A DNA stretch of 64,000 nucleotides from Muricoccus pecuniae (GTDB lineage Bacteria > Pseudomonadota > Alphaproteobacteria > Acetobacterales > Acetobacteraceae). The stretch spans positions 248,001 through 312,000 of the forward strand of contig NZ_JACIJD010000001.1 in NCBI RefSeq assembly GCF_014199205.1, given 5' to 3'. The notes beneath the pieces are model-generated. The model saw nothing but the letters and a program-made list of their open reading frames with translations, was not told the DNA's origin and did not search any database. The translations under genes and the position numbers were made by a program. Shown here in pieces: positions 56,383 to 64,000 of this stretch (position 1 is its first letter; every line of letters begins with the position of its first letter).

Positions 56383-58263
56383 ATGCCCGTCATCAAGCGC
56401 GCCAAGACGGCCTTCACGGCCGGCGAGCTGGCGCCGGAACTGCTCGGCCGGAGCGATGTTCCGGCCTGGGCGAACGGCGCGATGCGCCTGCGCAACGTCA
56501 TCATCCAGCCCACGGGCGGCGTGCAGCGCCGTCCTGGGCTGCGCCACCTGGCGGTGCTGCCCGGCGCCGCGCGGCTGGTTCCCTTCGAGGTCAGCACGGA
56601 GCAGGCCTATCTCCTCGTGCTCCTGCACGGCGCGATGCGGGTCTTCCAGGGCGACGCGCAGGTGGCCGAGCTGGCAGGACCCTGGACGGCGGCGATGCTG
56701 CCGCAGATCGCCTTCACGCAGAGCGCCAGCACCCTCCTGCTGCTGCATCCCGAGATGCCGCCCCAGGCCGTCCGGCGGGGTGAGGCGGGTGGTTGGTCGG
56801 TGGCCGCCTTCGCCTTCGCGGCGGAGCCGTTCCACCGCTACGCCTCCGCGGCCGTCGCCATCATGCCGAGCGCGACGACGGGGGTGGTGACACTCACCGC
56901 CTCATCGGACGTCTTCCGGCCGGCCCATGCCGGGGTGCAGGTCCGGCTCCGGGGCAAGCGCTTGAGCATCACCGCGGTGAGCAGCGGGACGAATGCGACG
57001 GCGCGGGTGATCGACGCGCTCCCATCCACGGAGGCGACGACGGAATGGGATGAGGCCGCGTTCAGCGCGGTGCATGGCTGGCCGGTCAGCGCTTGCTTCC
57101 ACCAGGGGCGCCTCGTGCTGGGCGGCGGGCGGGACCTGCCCAACCGCCTGTGGTTCTCCCGCACGGCGGCCTACGACAACTTCGATCTCGGGGAGGGGCT
57201 GGACGACCAGGCGATCGCCTTCGGCCTTGTCTCCGACCAGCTGAACGCCATCCGTGCGGTCTTCGCGGGGCGGCACCTGCAGGTCTTCACCTCGGGAGCG
57301 GAGTGGATGGTCAGCGGTGACCCGCTGACGCCGTCCTCCATCCAGGTGACGCGGCAAACCCGCGTGGGTTCGCTGACCGACCGCAGCGTGCCGCCCCTCG
57401 ACGTGGACGGCTCCACCGTCTTCGCCGCTCGCTCCGGGCGGGCCGTGCACGAGTTCTCCTACACGGATCTCCAGGGCGCCTATCAGGCCGATGACCTCGG
57501 GCTGGTGGCGCGGCATCTCATCAACGGCCCCGTCGCCATGGCCTATGATTCGCGGCGCCGCCTGCTTCACCTCGCGATGAGGGACGGCGGGCTGGCGACG
57601 CTGACCATCTACCGTGCCGAGGAGGTGACGGGCTGGACGCGCCAGGAGACGGATGGCGCCTTCCGTTCGCTCGCGGAGATGGAAGGCGTGGTCTACGCCG
57701 TGGTGGAGCGTGCCGGCAGCTTCCGGCTCGAGCGCTTCGACGATGCGATGGGCCTGGACGCTTCCGTCACGGCCGTGGGCGACGCGGCCGGCACGCGCTG
57801 GTCCGGGCTGGGGCACCTCGAAGGACGCAGCATCGCGGTGCTCGCCGACGGTGCCCCGCGCGAGGCCGCGACGGTGCTGGGCGGCGCGATCGCGATCGAT
57901 CCCGCCGCCGGCACCGTGCAGGCCGGCCTTCCCTTCGCCCATGTCGTGGAACCCATGCCGGCCGAGACCATCTCGGCCCAGGGCGCGCGCATGGGGCCGG
58001 TGCGGCTCGTCGCGATCACCTTCCGCCTGCTCGGCACGGGCGCCCTCTCGGTCGATCTCGGCCAGGGCGTGCGCCCCGTTCCGTTCCGCCGGCTCGACAC
58101 GCCGATGCTGGACGCCGCGCCCCCCGCCTACACGGGGGACGTGACGCTCCGCGGCCTCGGCTGGCGGCGCGACCACCTCGCCCCGCTCTGGCGCATCGAG
58201 GGCGATGCGCCGCTGCCATTCACCCTGCTTTCCGTGACAACCGAGACGAGGACGACCGACTGA
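56383..58263 (+). CDS. Tail tubular protein B (T7 gp12-like)
   Basis: A 626-residue nozzle protein. MPVIKRAKTAFTAGELAPELLGRSD and GAMRLRNVIIQPTGGVQRRPGLRHLA are the clear family signature; VHGWPVSACFHQGRLVLGGGRDLPNRLWFSR and YSYTDLQGAYQADDLGLVARHL also match. It forms the tail tube tip. Start ATG 56383, 6 bp after TTPA. It shares TGATG with the next gene. Confidence 0.9.
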   Translation: MPVIKRAKTAFTAGELAPELLGRSDVPAWANGAMRLRNVIIQPTGGVQRRPGLRHLAVLPGAARLVPFEVSTEQAYLLVLLHGAMRVFQGDAQVAELAGPWTAAMLPQIAFTQSASTLLLLHPEMPPQAVRRGEAGGWSVAAFAFAAEPFHRYASAAVAIMPSATTGVVTLTASSDVFRPAHAGVQVRLRGKRLSITAVSSGTNATARVIDALPSTEATTEWDEAAFSAVHGWPVSACFHQGRLVLGGGRDLPNRLWFSRTAAYDNFDLGEGLDDQAIAFGLVSDQLNAIRAVFAGRHLQVFTSGAEWMVSGDPLTPSSIQVTRQTRVGSLTDRSVPPLDVDGSTVFAARSGRAVHEFSYTDLQGAYQADDLGLVARHLINGPVAMAYDSRRRLLHLAMRDGGLATLTIYRAEEVTGWTRQETDGAFRSLAEMEGVVYAVVERAGSFRLERFDDAMGLDASVTAVGDAAGTRWSGLGHLEGRSIAVLADGAPREAATVLGGAIAIDPAAGTVQAGLPFAHVVEPMPAETISAQGARMGPVRLVAITFRLLGTGALSVDLGQGVRPVPFRRLDTPMLDAAPPAYTGDVTLRGLGWRRDHLAPLWRIEGDAPLPFTLLSVTTETRTTD

Positions 58264-58703
58264 TGGCGCAGCTTGCCCCCGTCGTGACGCTCGCCGCCAC
58301 CGGCGCCTCCATCTACGCCACCAGCCAGGAGGCGAAGCGGCAGAAAAAGAACGCGCAGATCCAGCAGCAGAACGCCCAGGCGCAGCAGGAGGTGCAGCAG
58401 CAGGTGCTGGCGATCCAGGCGGCGCAGGACACGGCCGAGCGCCGCCGCGCGCTGGACCGCAGCATCGCCTCCGCCCGCGCGCGCCTCGCGGCCGGCGGGG
58501 TCAACCCCGACCAGGGATCGGCCGCGGCGCTGACGGCCGGCCTGCGCGCCACCGCGCAGGGGGCCCAGCAAGCCGACGACGCGACCTATGCGGCGCGCCT
58601 CTCGGCCGGCCGGAAGTCCCTGCTCGACCAGGACTCGTCTCTCACGAACTGGGTGCGCGCGGGGCAGGGCCTCGGCCGCGCCATGAAGAACCTGCTCGAC
58701 TGA
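58263..58703 (+). CDS. Internal virion protein (T7 gp14-like)
   Basis: A 146-residue protein with a hydrophobic N-terminus (PVVTLAATGASIYATS) and a Gln-rich coiled-coil (QQNAQAQQEVQQQVLAIQAAQ), then RRRALDRSIASARARLAAGG. This is the pattern of gp14-like internal virion proteins that insert into the host membrane. The ATG overlaps the TTPB stop (TGATG). No gp15 or gp16 counterpart follows. Confidence 0.75.
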   Translation: MAQLAPVVTLAATGASIYATSQEAKRQKKNAQIQQQNAQAQQEVQQQVLAIQAAQDTAERRRALDRSIASARARLAAGGVNPDQGSAAALTAGLRATAQGAQQADDATYAARLSAGRKSLLDQDSSLTNWVRAGQGLGRAMKNLLD

Positions 58704-58741
58704 CCTGAACAAGCCCCCCGCGGCAGAACCGGAGATCATAC

Positions 58742-61024
58742 ATGGCCGAGCACATCCGCATCGGCGACGTCGCGCCGCGCGTGCATTACGTGGCTGACGG
58801 CGCGCAGACCGTCTTCGTTTATCCTTTTCCCATCTTCGGGGCTGACGACATCGAGGTGCATGTCGACGGACTCCGGATCGCGAGCGGCTTCGCCGTCTCG
58901 GGTGCCGGGAAGTCGGAGGGCGGAACCATCACCTTCGCCGTTCCGCTGGCCGCGGGCGCCAAGGTGGTGCTGCGCCGCCGCCTCGTCATGGAGCGCGTGA
59001 CCGACTACCAGCCTAATGGCGTGCTGCGCGCCAATACCTTGAACGACGAGCTGGACCGGCAGATGGCCGCGCTCCAGGAGTTGCGCGAGGATACGGCCGG
59101 CGCGCTGCGCCAGGGACCCGGCGAGGTAGGGGGGAAGTTCGTGCTGCCGATGCGCGCGGCGCGCGCCAACCGGCTTCTCGGCTTCGACAGCCTGGGCGAC
59201 ATCGCCACCTTCTCGCGCGGCGAGGCGACTCTCTCCGCCCCTTTCCCCGGCGCGATCCCCCGAACGGTGGAGGACAAGTTGTCCGAGCGTCTCTCCGCGC
59301 GCGACTTCGGCGCCATGGGCAATGGTACGACCGATGACGGACCCGCCCTGCAGGCCGCGATGAACGCGGCGGCGGCATCCGGGAAGTTCCTCGACATCGG
59401 GGAGGGAACCTATCGCACCACCATCCCGCTCGTGCTGCCGGGTGCCGCGGCGGGGCTGAGCATGCGCGGTGCCATCCTCTATGCGGGCGCGGGCGGTGAG
59501 GCGGCGCTGACCCTCGGCGACGGTGCGGCGATCCGCAACAGGGCCCGCATCTACCAGGGCCTGCGCGTGCTGCGAGCGGGCATCTCCTCCTGGGAGGACG
59601 AGCGCGACATCGGTATCCTGATCCGCAACCAGGACTCCGGCCTGATCGACGTGCGCCAGGTGGAAGGCTTCACCATCGGCGTGCAGACGCTGGGCGTGGA
59701 GCGCGGCTTCGAGGACACGGTGCTCTATCTCGGCCGCCTGGTGGACAACCGCTACGGGCTGGATGTCCGCACGGCCAGTGCCGCTGCCTGGAACACCTCC
59801 GTGCGCTACTACGGCGGGCACTTCGCGCACTCGTTCGCGACCTGGCCGGAGAAGGACCGCTACGGCATCCGCCTCTCGGCCGCGCCGGGCGCCTATGTGG
59901 CGCACAACCGGCACGTCTTCGACGGCCCGGCTTTCGAGCTGCAGTCTCGGGACCGCCCCATCGACGGCATCCCGTTCCTCATCCAGGTGAACTCGCGAGG
60001 CGTGGTCGCGCGCAACATCCGGATGGAGGGCTGCGATCCCTATGTCGCCCGCCACACGGCCGGCGCGCAGGATCACTTCTACGAGGTGGCCTGGGCCAGC
60101 CAGGCCTACGGTGTGGACATCGACTACACCGCTTCGGCGACGCGCGTCGGTTCCGTCGTGCGCGCCCTGCACCAGGCGGCCGGTCACCGTGAATCCACGC
60201 GCGCGGTCGGCGAGGTGCCGAACCTGCGTGCCGCGGCGATCCGGTGGAACGCATCGGAGACCGGCTTCGAGAAGCTGGCTTGCCTCTCCACCAATGTCAG
60301 CGGCACGCCGACCACCCTGCCTCAGTTCACCTTCCAGGCACTCGACGGCTACGCGCTGACGGACCGGGGCGTGATCCTGCCCGGCGGCCGCGGGCTTGGC
60401 TTCGTGGTGGACACGCGGGATTGCAAGGAGTTCGCCCTGGCGGTGGACGCGGACAACCCCCGCATGGTCATCCAGTGCTTCGGTGCGGGGAACGTGCTCC
60501 TCACCGAGGCGGACGGGGAGATGGTGCGCGCCTCCGGTATGTCGCTCACCTATGTCGCCGGCCCGCGCTGGTGGCAGGGCAATGCCGACAGCAACGATGC
60601 CAGCCTCACCCGGCTGCAGGTGGTCCGCCTCGCGCCCCAGGTGCAGAGCGCGATCATCGGCGTCGCCCGCGTCGGCACGGATTACGAAGTGCGGAGCATG
60701 CGCCTGGCCTGCGATCCCTCGCGGAGCCCGACCCTGCTCTACGGCACGCCCGAGCTGCCGCACGGCGTGCGGGAGGTGAAGGCGGAGCTGGCCTGGGATC
60801 CGCCCTCCATCGCGGCCGGCGGCTCGGCGCAGGTGAACGTGCCCTGCGCGGGCGCGCGCCCCGGCGACTTCGTGCAGGCCTCCTTCAGCCTCTCCACCTC
60901 GGGCGTCGTGTTCCTCGCCCAGGTCGGGGCGCAGGACGTGGTCACCGTCACCGCCTGGAACCGCAGCGGGGCGGCGATCGACCTCAACCCGGGCACGGTG
61001 CGCGTGCGGGCAGTGAAATCGTGA
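58742..61024 (+). CDS. Tailspike with T7-fibre N-terminus and pectate-lyase-like beta-helix
   Basis: A 760-residue tail fibre/spike. Residues 1-115 match the T7 fibre N-terminal domain that binds the tail (RIGDVAPRVHYVADGAQTVF, IEVHVDG, YQPNGVLRANTLNDELDRQ). Residues 186-210 (ARDFGAMGNGTTDDGPALQAAM) begin a pectate-lyase-like parallel beta-helix to about residue 600, followed by a beta-rich C-terminus. Such proteins recognise and often cut surface polysaccharide. It is the host-range protein of the block. 38 bp after gp14-like gene. Confidence 0.88.
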   Translation: MAEHIRIGDVAPRVHYVADGAQTVFVYPFPIFGADDIEVHVDGLRIASGFAVSGAGKSEGGTITFAVPLAAGAKVVLRRRLVMERVTDYQPNGVLRANTLNDELDRQMAALQELREDTAGALRQGPGEVGGKFVLPMRAARANRLLGFDSLGDIATFSRGEATLSAPFPGAIPRTVEDKLSERLSARDFGAMGNGTTDDGPALQAAMNAAAASGKFLDIGEGTYRTTIPLVLPGAAAGLSMRGAILYAGAGGEAALTLGDGAAIRNRARIYQGLRVLRAGISSWEDERDIGILIRNQDSGLIDVRQVEGFTIGVQTLGVERGFEDTVLYLGRLVDNRYGLDVRTASAAAWNTSVRYYGGHFAHSFATWPEKDRYGIRLSAAPGAYVAHNRHVFDGPAFELQSRDRPIDGIPFLIQVNSRGVVARNIRMEGCDPYVARHTAGAQDHFYEVAWASQAYGVDIDYTASATRVGSVVRALHQAAGHRESTRAVGEVPNLRAAAIRWNASETGFEKLACLSTNVSGTPTTLPQFTFQALDGYALTDRGVILPGGRGLGFVVDTRDCKEFALAVDADNPRMVIQCFGAGNVLLTEADGEMVRASGMSLTYVAGPRWWQGNADSNDASLTRLQVVRLAPQVQSAIIGVARVGTDYEVRSMRLACDPSRSPTLLYGTPELPHGVREVKAELAWDPPSIAAGGSAQVNVPCAGARPGDFVQASFSLSTSGVVFLAQVGAQDVVTVTAWNRSGAAIDLNPGTVRVRAVKS

Positions 61025-61329
61025 TCCCGCTCACGCCGGAGGAGCTGCGCCGCGCCGTCCGCAAGGTGGCGGAGGACTACGAGGCCTTCGTCTCGCGCGG
61101 CCCGGCTCCGGGCACGCATGAGGACCCGAAGGCCTTCACCGCGCACCACGCGGCGGCGCGGGCCGCGCTCGCGCATATCGAGCACCTGATGAAGCTCAAC
61201 CGCGGCGGGGCCGAGGGCGAGGCGGCGGCCGAGACGGGCGCCCTGCTCGCCGAGGCCCGCCGCTCCATCCGTCTGGCGGAGCAGGAAGACCGAGAGGTCG
61301 AGGAGAACGCGGAGGATGATATCGCCTGA
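61021..61329 (+). CDS. Small helical protein at the gp18 (small terminase) position
   Basis: A 102-residue helical protein from GTG 61021, overlapping the tailspike stop (GTGA). It reads IPLTPEELRRAVRKVAEDYE and has a helical repeat HHAAARAALAHIEHLMKLNRG and an acidic C-terminus. In T7 the small terminase gp18 lies between fibre and large terminase, so this is the best positional candidate, without sequence proof. It overlaps terL by 14 bp. Confidence 0.55.
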   Translation: MIPLTPEELRRAVRKVAEDYEAFVSRGPAPGTHEDPKAFTAHHAAARAALAHIEHLMKLNRGGAEGEAAAETGALLAEARRSIRLAEQEDREVEENAEDDIA

Positions 61330-62755
61330 GGCGCCAGGGCCCGACTTCCTGGAATTCCTCTATGCCTGGAACCTGCGTGCCGGGATCTCCACCCCCGGCG
61401 TGCACCGCCGCATCGCGCGCTGGCTCATGGCGCGCCATGCGGCCGACGACCGCCGCCTGCTGCTGATGGCCTTCCGCGGCTGCGGCAAGTCCACGCTGAT
61501 CGGGCTGTGGTGCGCCTGGCGCCTCTCCGTGCAGCCGGAGCTGCGCGTGCTCGTGCTCGCGGCGGATCACAGCCTCGCCGCGCGGATGGTCGCGACGGTG
61601 CGGCGGATCATCGAGCGCCACCCGCTCTGCCGCCACCTTCTCGGCGGCGACGAGTCCTGGGCCTCCGACCGCTTCACCGTGAAGCGGCGCGGCGCGATCC
61701 GCGAGCCCTCGATGCTCGCCCAGGGCATCGGCGGCAACGTCACTGGCGCCCGCGCCGAGCTCATCATCTGCGACGACGTCGAGGTGGCCGGCAACTGCGA
61801 CACGCCGGGCAAGCGCGAGGAGCTGCGCGAGCGGCTCTCCGAATGCGAGTTCATCCTGACGCCCGGCGGCACCATCCTCTTTGTCGGCACGCCGCACTGC
61901 GCGGAGAGCCTCTACGCCCCGCCGGAGACGGAGGGCGCCTATCTCTCCACCTATCGCCGCCTGCGCGTGCCGCTGCTCGACGCGGCGGGACGCAGCGCCT
62001 GGCCCGAGCGCTTCCCGCGAGAGGGCATCCAGTCACTGCGCGACCGTGTGGGGCCGCTGCAGTTCCGGCGGCAGATGATGCTCGAATGCGCCTCCTCCGG
62101 CGCCGCGCGGCTCGATCCCGCGCTGCTCGTGCGCTACGGCGAGGAGTGTGACTACCGCGAGGCGAACGGGCGACCGATCCTCTCGCTTCTCGGGCGCCGC
62201 CTCGTCTCCGGCGGCGGCTTCTGGGACCCGGCCTACGGACGCGCGGGGCAGGGGGATTCCAGCGTGCTCGCCGCCACCTTCTCGGACGGCGAGGGGAACC
62301 ATTACCTGCACCGCCTGGCCTACATCACCCAGAACCCGGACGCGCAGCCCGATCCCGCCACGCAGCAGTGCCGCCGCGTCGCCACCATCGCGAAGGAGCT
62401 TCTGCTCCCCGTGGTGCGGGTGGAGACGAACGGCATCGGGAAGTTCCTTCCCCCGCTCCTGCGGCGGGAGATGTCGCGCGCCGGCGCCGCCTGCACGGTG
62501 GTGGAGCACCACAGCCACAAGGCGAAGGCGGACCGCATCCTCGGCGCGCTGGACCCCGTGATGGCCGCGCGCCGGCTGCACGCGCATGAGGCCGTGTTCC
62601 GCACCGCCTTCCCGCAGGAGATGGCGGAGTGGAAGCCCGGCGCGAACGGCGCGCGCGACGACGCGCTCGACGCGGTGGCGGGCTGTCTTCTGGCGGAGCC
62701 GGTGCGGCTGCCGTCGCTGCCGCCGGCGCCGCGCGGGGCGTCCTGGCGGGGGTGA
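61316..62755 (+). CDS. Phage terminase large subunit (T7 gp19-like)
   Basis: A 479-residue packaging motor. Walker A is FRGCGKST (53-60), Walker B LIICDDVE (149-156), and the coupling motif lies in GTILFVGTPH. The RNase H-like nuclease has Asp in FWDPAYGRAG and the late DDALDAVAG pair. The order (fibre, small protein, terL) follows T7. Overlaps the previous gene by 14 bp. Confidence 0.93.
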   Translation: MISPEAPGPDFLEFLYAWNLRAGISTPGVHRRIARWLMARHAADDRRLLLMAFRGCGKSTLIGLWCAWRLSVQPELRVLVLAADHSLAARMVATVRRIIERHPLCRHLLGGDESWASDRFTVKRRGAIREPSMLAQGIGGNVTGARAELIICDDVEVAGNCDTPGKREELRERLSECEFILTPGGTILFVGTPHCAESLYAPPETEGAYLSTYRRLRVPLLDAAGRSAWPERFPREGIQSLRDRVGPLQFRRQMMLECASSGAARLDPALLVRYGEECDYREANGRPILSLLGRRLVSGGGFWDPAYGRAGQGDSSVLAATFSDGEGNHYLHRLAYITQNPDAQPDPATQQCRRVATIAKELLLPVVRVETNGIGKFLPPLLRREMSRAGAACTVVEHHSHKAKADRILGALDPVMAARRLHAHEAVFRTAFPQEMAEWKPGANGARDDALDAVAGCLLAEPVRLPSLPPAPRGASWRG

Positions 62756-62785
62756 CGGCCGCGCCCCGGGGCGGCGCCATCGGGT

Positions 62786-63016
62786 TCAGGCGGCCGCCTT
62801 CTTCAGCACCTCGCTGCCGTGCCGCTTCGCTCCCGTCTCCGTCATGGCGAAGCGCCCGGGCGTGACCTCCTCCGCGAAGCCCATCGTGCAGAGCCGCCGC
62901 AGGCAGGGCTCGTCCGGCAGCCCCGCCGGGCGGATTCCGCCATGCGTCAGGAACAGCCGGTGCAGCGCCGCCCGGCAGCAGGTCTCGAGATAGGGCTCGT
63001 TCCACATCGACTTCAC
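62786..63016 (-). CDS. Small minus-strand protein within the lysis region
   Basis: A 76-residue protein on the opposite strand to its phage-like neighbours, starting at GTG 63016 behind GGGGGTG (an ATG at 63007 is 15 nt away). It reads KSMWNEPYLETCCRAALHRLFL and LRRLCTMGFAEEVTPGRFAMTETGAKRHG, a pattern of small winged-helix proteins, which is resemblance only. It is convergent with terL and divergent from the 119-aa gene. Function unknown. Confidence 0.5.
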   Translation of the reverse strand: MKSMWNEPYLETCCRAALHRLFLTHGGIRPAGLPDEPCLRRLCTMGFAEEVTPGRFAMTETGAKRHGSEVLKKAAA

Positions 63017-63115
63017 AAAGCACCCCCTGCGGTGCCCCGGCAAGTCGGGGCGGCGCGCCCCCCGATCAACCCTTCCGATCAACCTTCCCTGGCCCGATCC
63101 CCCGAAGGAGGAGCC

Positions 63116-63475
63116 ATGCCGTCCTTTCCCCCCGAGCCGCAGTGGATCGCCGCTGCGGTGGAGACGCCGTTGATGGCGATCCTCGCCTGGCTGCTCCACT
63201 CGATCCGCCGCAGCATCGCCCAGGCGCCCGAGGGCGCCCCCCCGCCGGTGCCGCCCGACCTCTCTCAGCACGAGGCGGCGCTGGAGCGCACGCGGGAGGA
63301 CCTTTCCGCCTTCAAGATGGAGGTGGCGCGGACCTACGTCCCGCTCTCCCTCATCCGGGACGTGGACAACCGCCTAACCACCCATCTCATCCGCATCGAG
63401 CAGAAGCTCGATGAGGCCACCCGTGCCGCCCACAGCACCGCCGCGCAGGTTCGCGTGCTGGCCGAGGATCGCTGA
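63116..63475 (+). CDS. Membrane-anchored coiled-coil protein, possible holin or spanin
   Basis: A 119-residue protein starting at ATG 63116 after GAAGGAGGAG. One hydrophobic segment (IAAAVETPLMAILAWLLHSI, about residues 11-30), a Pro-rich linker, and a long coiled coil (LERTREDLSAFKMEVARTY, RLTTHLIRIEQKLDEATRAAH). Its place before a wall hydrolase gene suggests a lysis role such as holin or i-spanin, by context only. It lies 3 bp before the hydrolase. Confidence 0.6.
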   Translation: MPSFPPEPQWIAAAVETPLMAILAWLLHSIRRSIAQAPEGAPPPVPPDLSQHEAALERTREDLSAFKMEVARTYVPLSLIRDVDNRLTTHLIRIEQKLDEATRAAHSTAAQVRVLAEDR

Positions 63476-63478
63476 ACC

Positions 63479-63985
63479 ATGGACATCGCGGAAGCCCTCT
63501 CCCGCACCCTCCTCGCCGAGGCCGGAACCCGCCCCGTGCGCGCCATCGAGGCGCTCGCGGCCCTTGCCATGAACCGCGCCCGCGCCCTGATGCCGCGCCC
63601 GGAGCGCATCCCCGGCGCCGCCCCCTTCGCCCGCGGCGGCCATGCCCGCCTGCCCGAGCCGGGCACGCGGGAACTGCTCGCCGCCTTCCGCGACCCCTTC
63701 CTCTTCCCCAGCCGCAACCCGCGCCACCCCGCGCACGGGCTGATCCTCTCCCCGCCGCCGGGCGACGGCGCGCTGGCCGTCTGCCGCCGCGTCGCGGCGC
63801 GCGCCCTCTCCGGCGCGCTGGCGGACCCGACGGGGAGCGCCACCCACTGGCACCCGGCCGATACCCTTCCCGCCTGGGCCGTGGCGCGGGAGGCCTCGGC
63901 CGAGATTGGCGGCCTCGTCTTCTACCGGCTGGAGGTGGGCGAGCGCCCGGCCAGCCCCGCCGCGCCCGCCCTCGTCGCCGCCTGA
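63479..63985 (+). CDS. SleB-like cell wall hydrolase
   Basis: A 168-residue protein related to SleB/CwlJ hydrolases: LLAEAGTRPVRAIEALAALAMNRA with the catalytic-type glutamate, SRNPRHPAHGL, and DPTGSATHWHPADTLPAWA followed by IGGLVFYRLEVG. It probably cleaves peptidoglycan of the host at the end of the particle cycle. Second muralytic gene of the window beside the GH108 fusion. No signal peptide is visible. Confidence 0.8.
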   Translation: MDIAEALSRTLLAEAGTRPVRAIEALAALAMNRARALMPRPERIPGAAPFARGGHARLPEPGTRELLAAFRDPFLFPSRNPRHPAHGLILSPPPGDGALAVCRRVAARALSGALADPTGSATHWHPADTLPAWAVAREASAEIGGLVFYRLEVGERPASPAAPALVAA

Positions 63986-64000
63986 GCGGGGAGGGGGCTG

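Noticed and set aside
50158-63985. T7-type single-subunit RNA polymerase promoters
   Set aside because: No repeated 20-bp promoter-like motif occurs ahead of the virion genes; the promoters seen are of the host sigma70 type.

Overview
The window is very GC-rich, gene-dense chromosomal DNA from an alphaproteobacterium, most likely a Roseomonas-like member of the Acetobacteraceae (Rhodospirillales). This rests on the base composition, a class I lysyl-tRNA synthetase, the gene orders fabD-fabG-acpP-fabF-mltG, yicC-gmk, rpsF-rpsR-rplI-dnaB-alr and dnaB-alr-mlaE-mlaF, a usg gene divergent from groESL, and many GTG/TTG starts. The assignment is inferred from gene content; no 16S gene is present.

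Layout. 1-4059: an AI-2E-type permease (cut by the window edge), an omega-amino acid:pyruvate aminotransferase, a fused holin/GH108 endolysin and tRNA-Arg(CCG). 4207-11256: an aromatic-acid catabolic cluster on the minus strand (pobA, pcaH, pcaG, an AAHS-type transporter, a BKACE-family beta-keto acid cleavage enzyme, a Bug-type solute-binding protein) with a divergent AraC-type regulator. 11639-14136: a stand-alone receiver protein, a small membrane protein and a large unknown membrane protein. 14208-21157: a minus-strand housekeeping block (mlaF, mlaE, alr, dnaB, cfa, rplI, rpsR, rpsF). 21313-24859: an iron-uptake locus (PKHD-type hydroxylase, TonB-dependent receptor) with a Fur-like box and a small secreted protein. 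25011-34911: fatty-acid synthesis, mltG, an EamA transporter, TerC, an SDR, yicC, gmk and an AEC permease. 34951-37779: usg, then groESL with two CIRCE operators, then a cold-shock-domain protein. 37871-50127: a stress-type protein, TerB, a DinG/Rad3-like helicase, class II aldolase, catalase, thioesterase, asd, and class I lysS overlapping a shortened MprF-like gene.

50158-63985 is a compact podovirus-like (T7-type) virion gene block: an S24 repressor with a divergent operator/promoter region, two small early genes, portal, scaffold, major capsid protein, tail tubular proteins A and B, one internal virion protein, a tailspike with a T7-fibre N-terminus, a small protein, the large terminase and a lysis cassette. 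No integrase, DNA or RNA polymerase, primase or large internal-core gene (T7 gp15/gp16) is visible. Base composition looks like the host's. The block carries an array of strong RNA hairpins before and after the capsid gene, and a promoter followed at once by a terminator before the portal gene. With the fused holin/endolysin about 47 kb away, which has the architecture used for gene-transfer-agent release, it is a candidate domesticated particle (GTA-like) or a minimal or defective prophage. The window ends where the lysis genes end, so the right-hand boundary is not seen.
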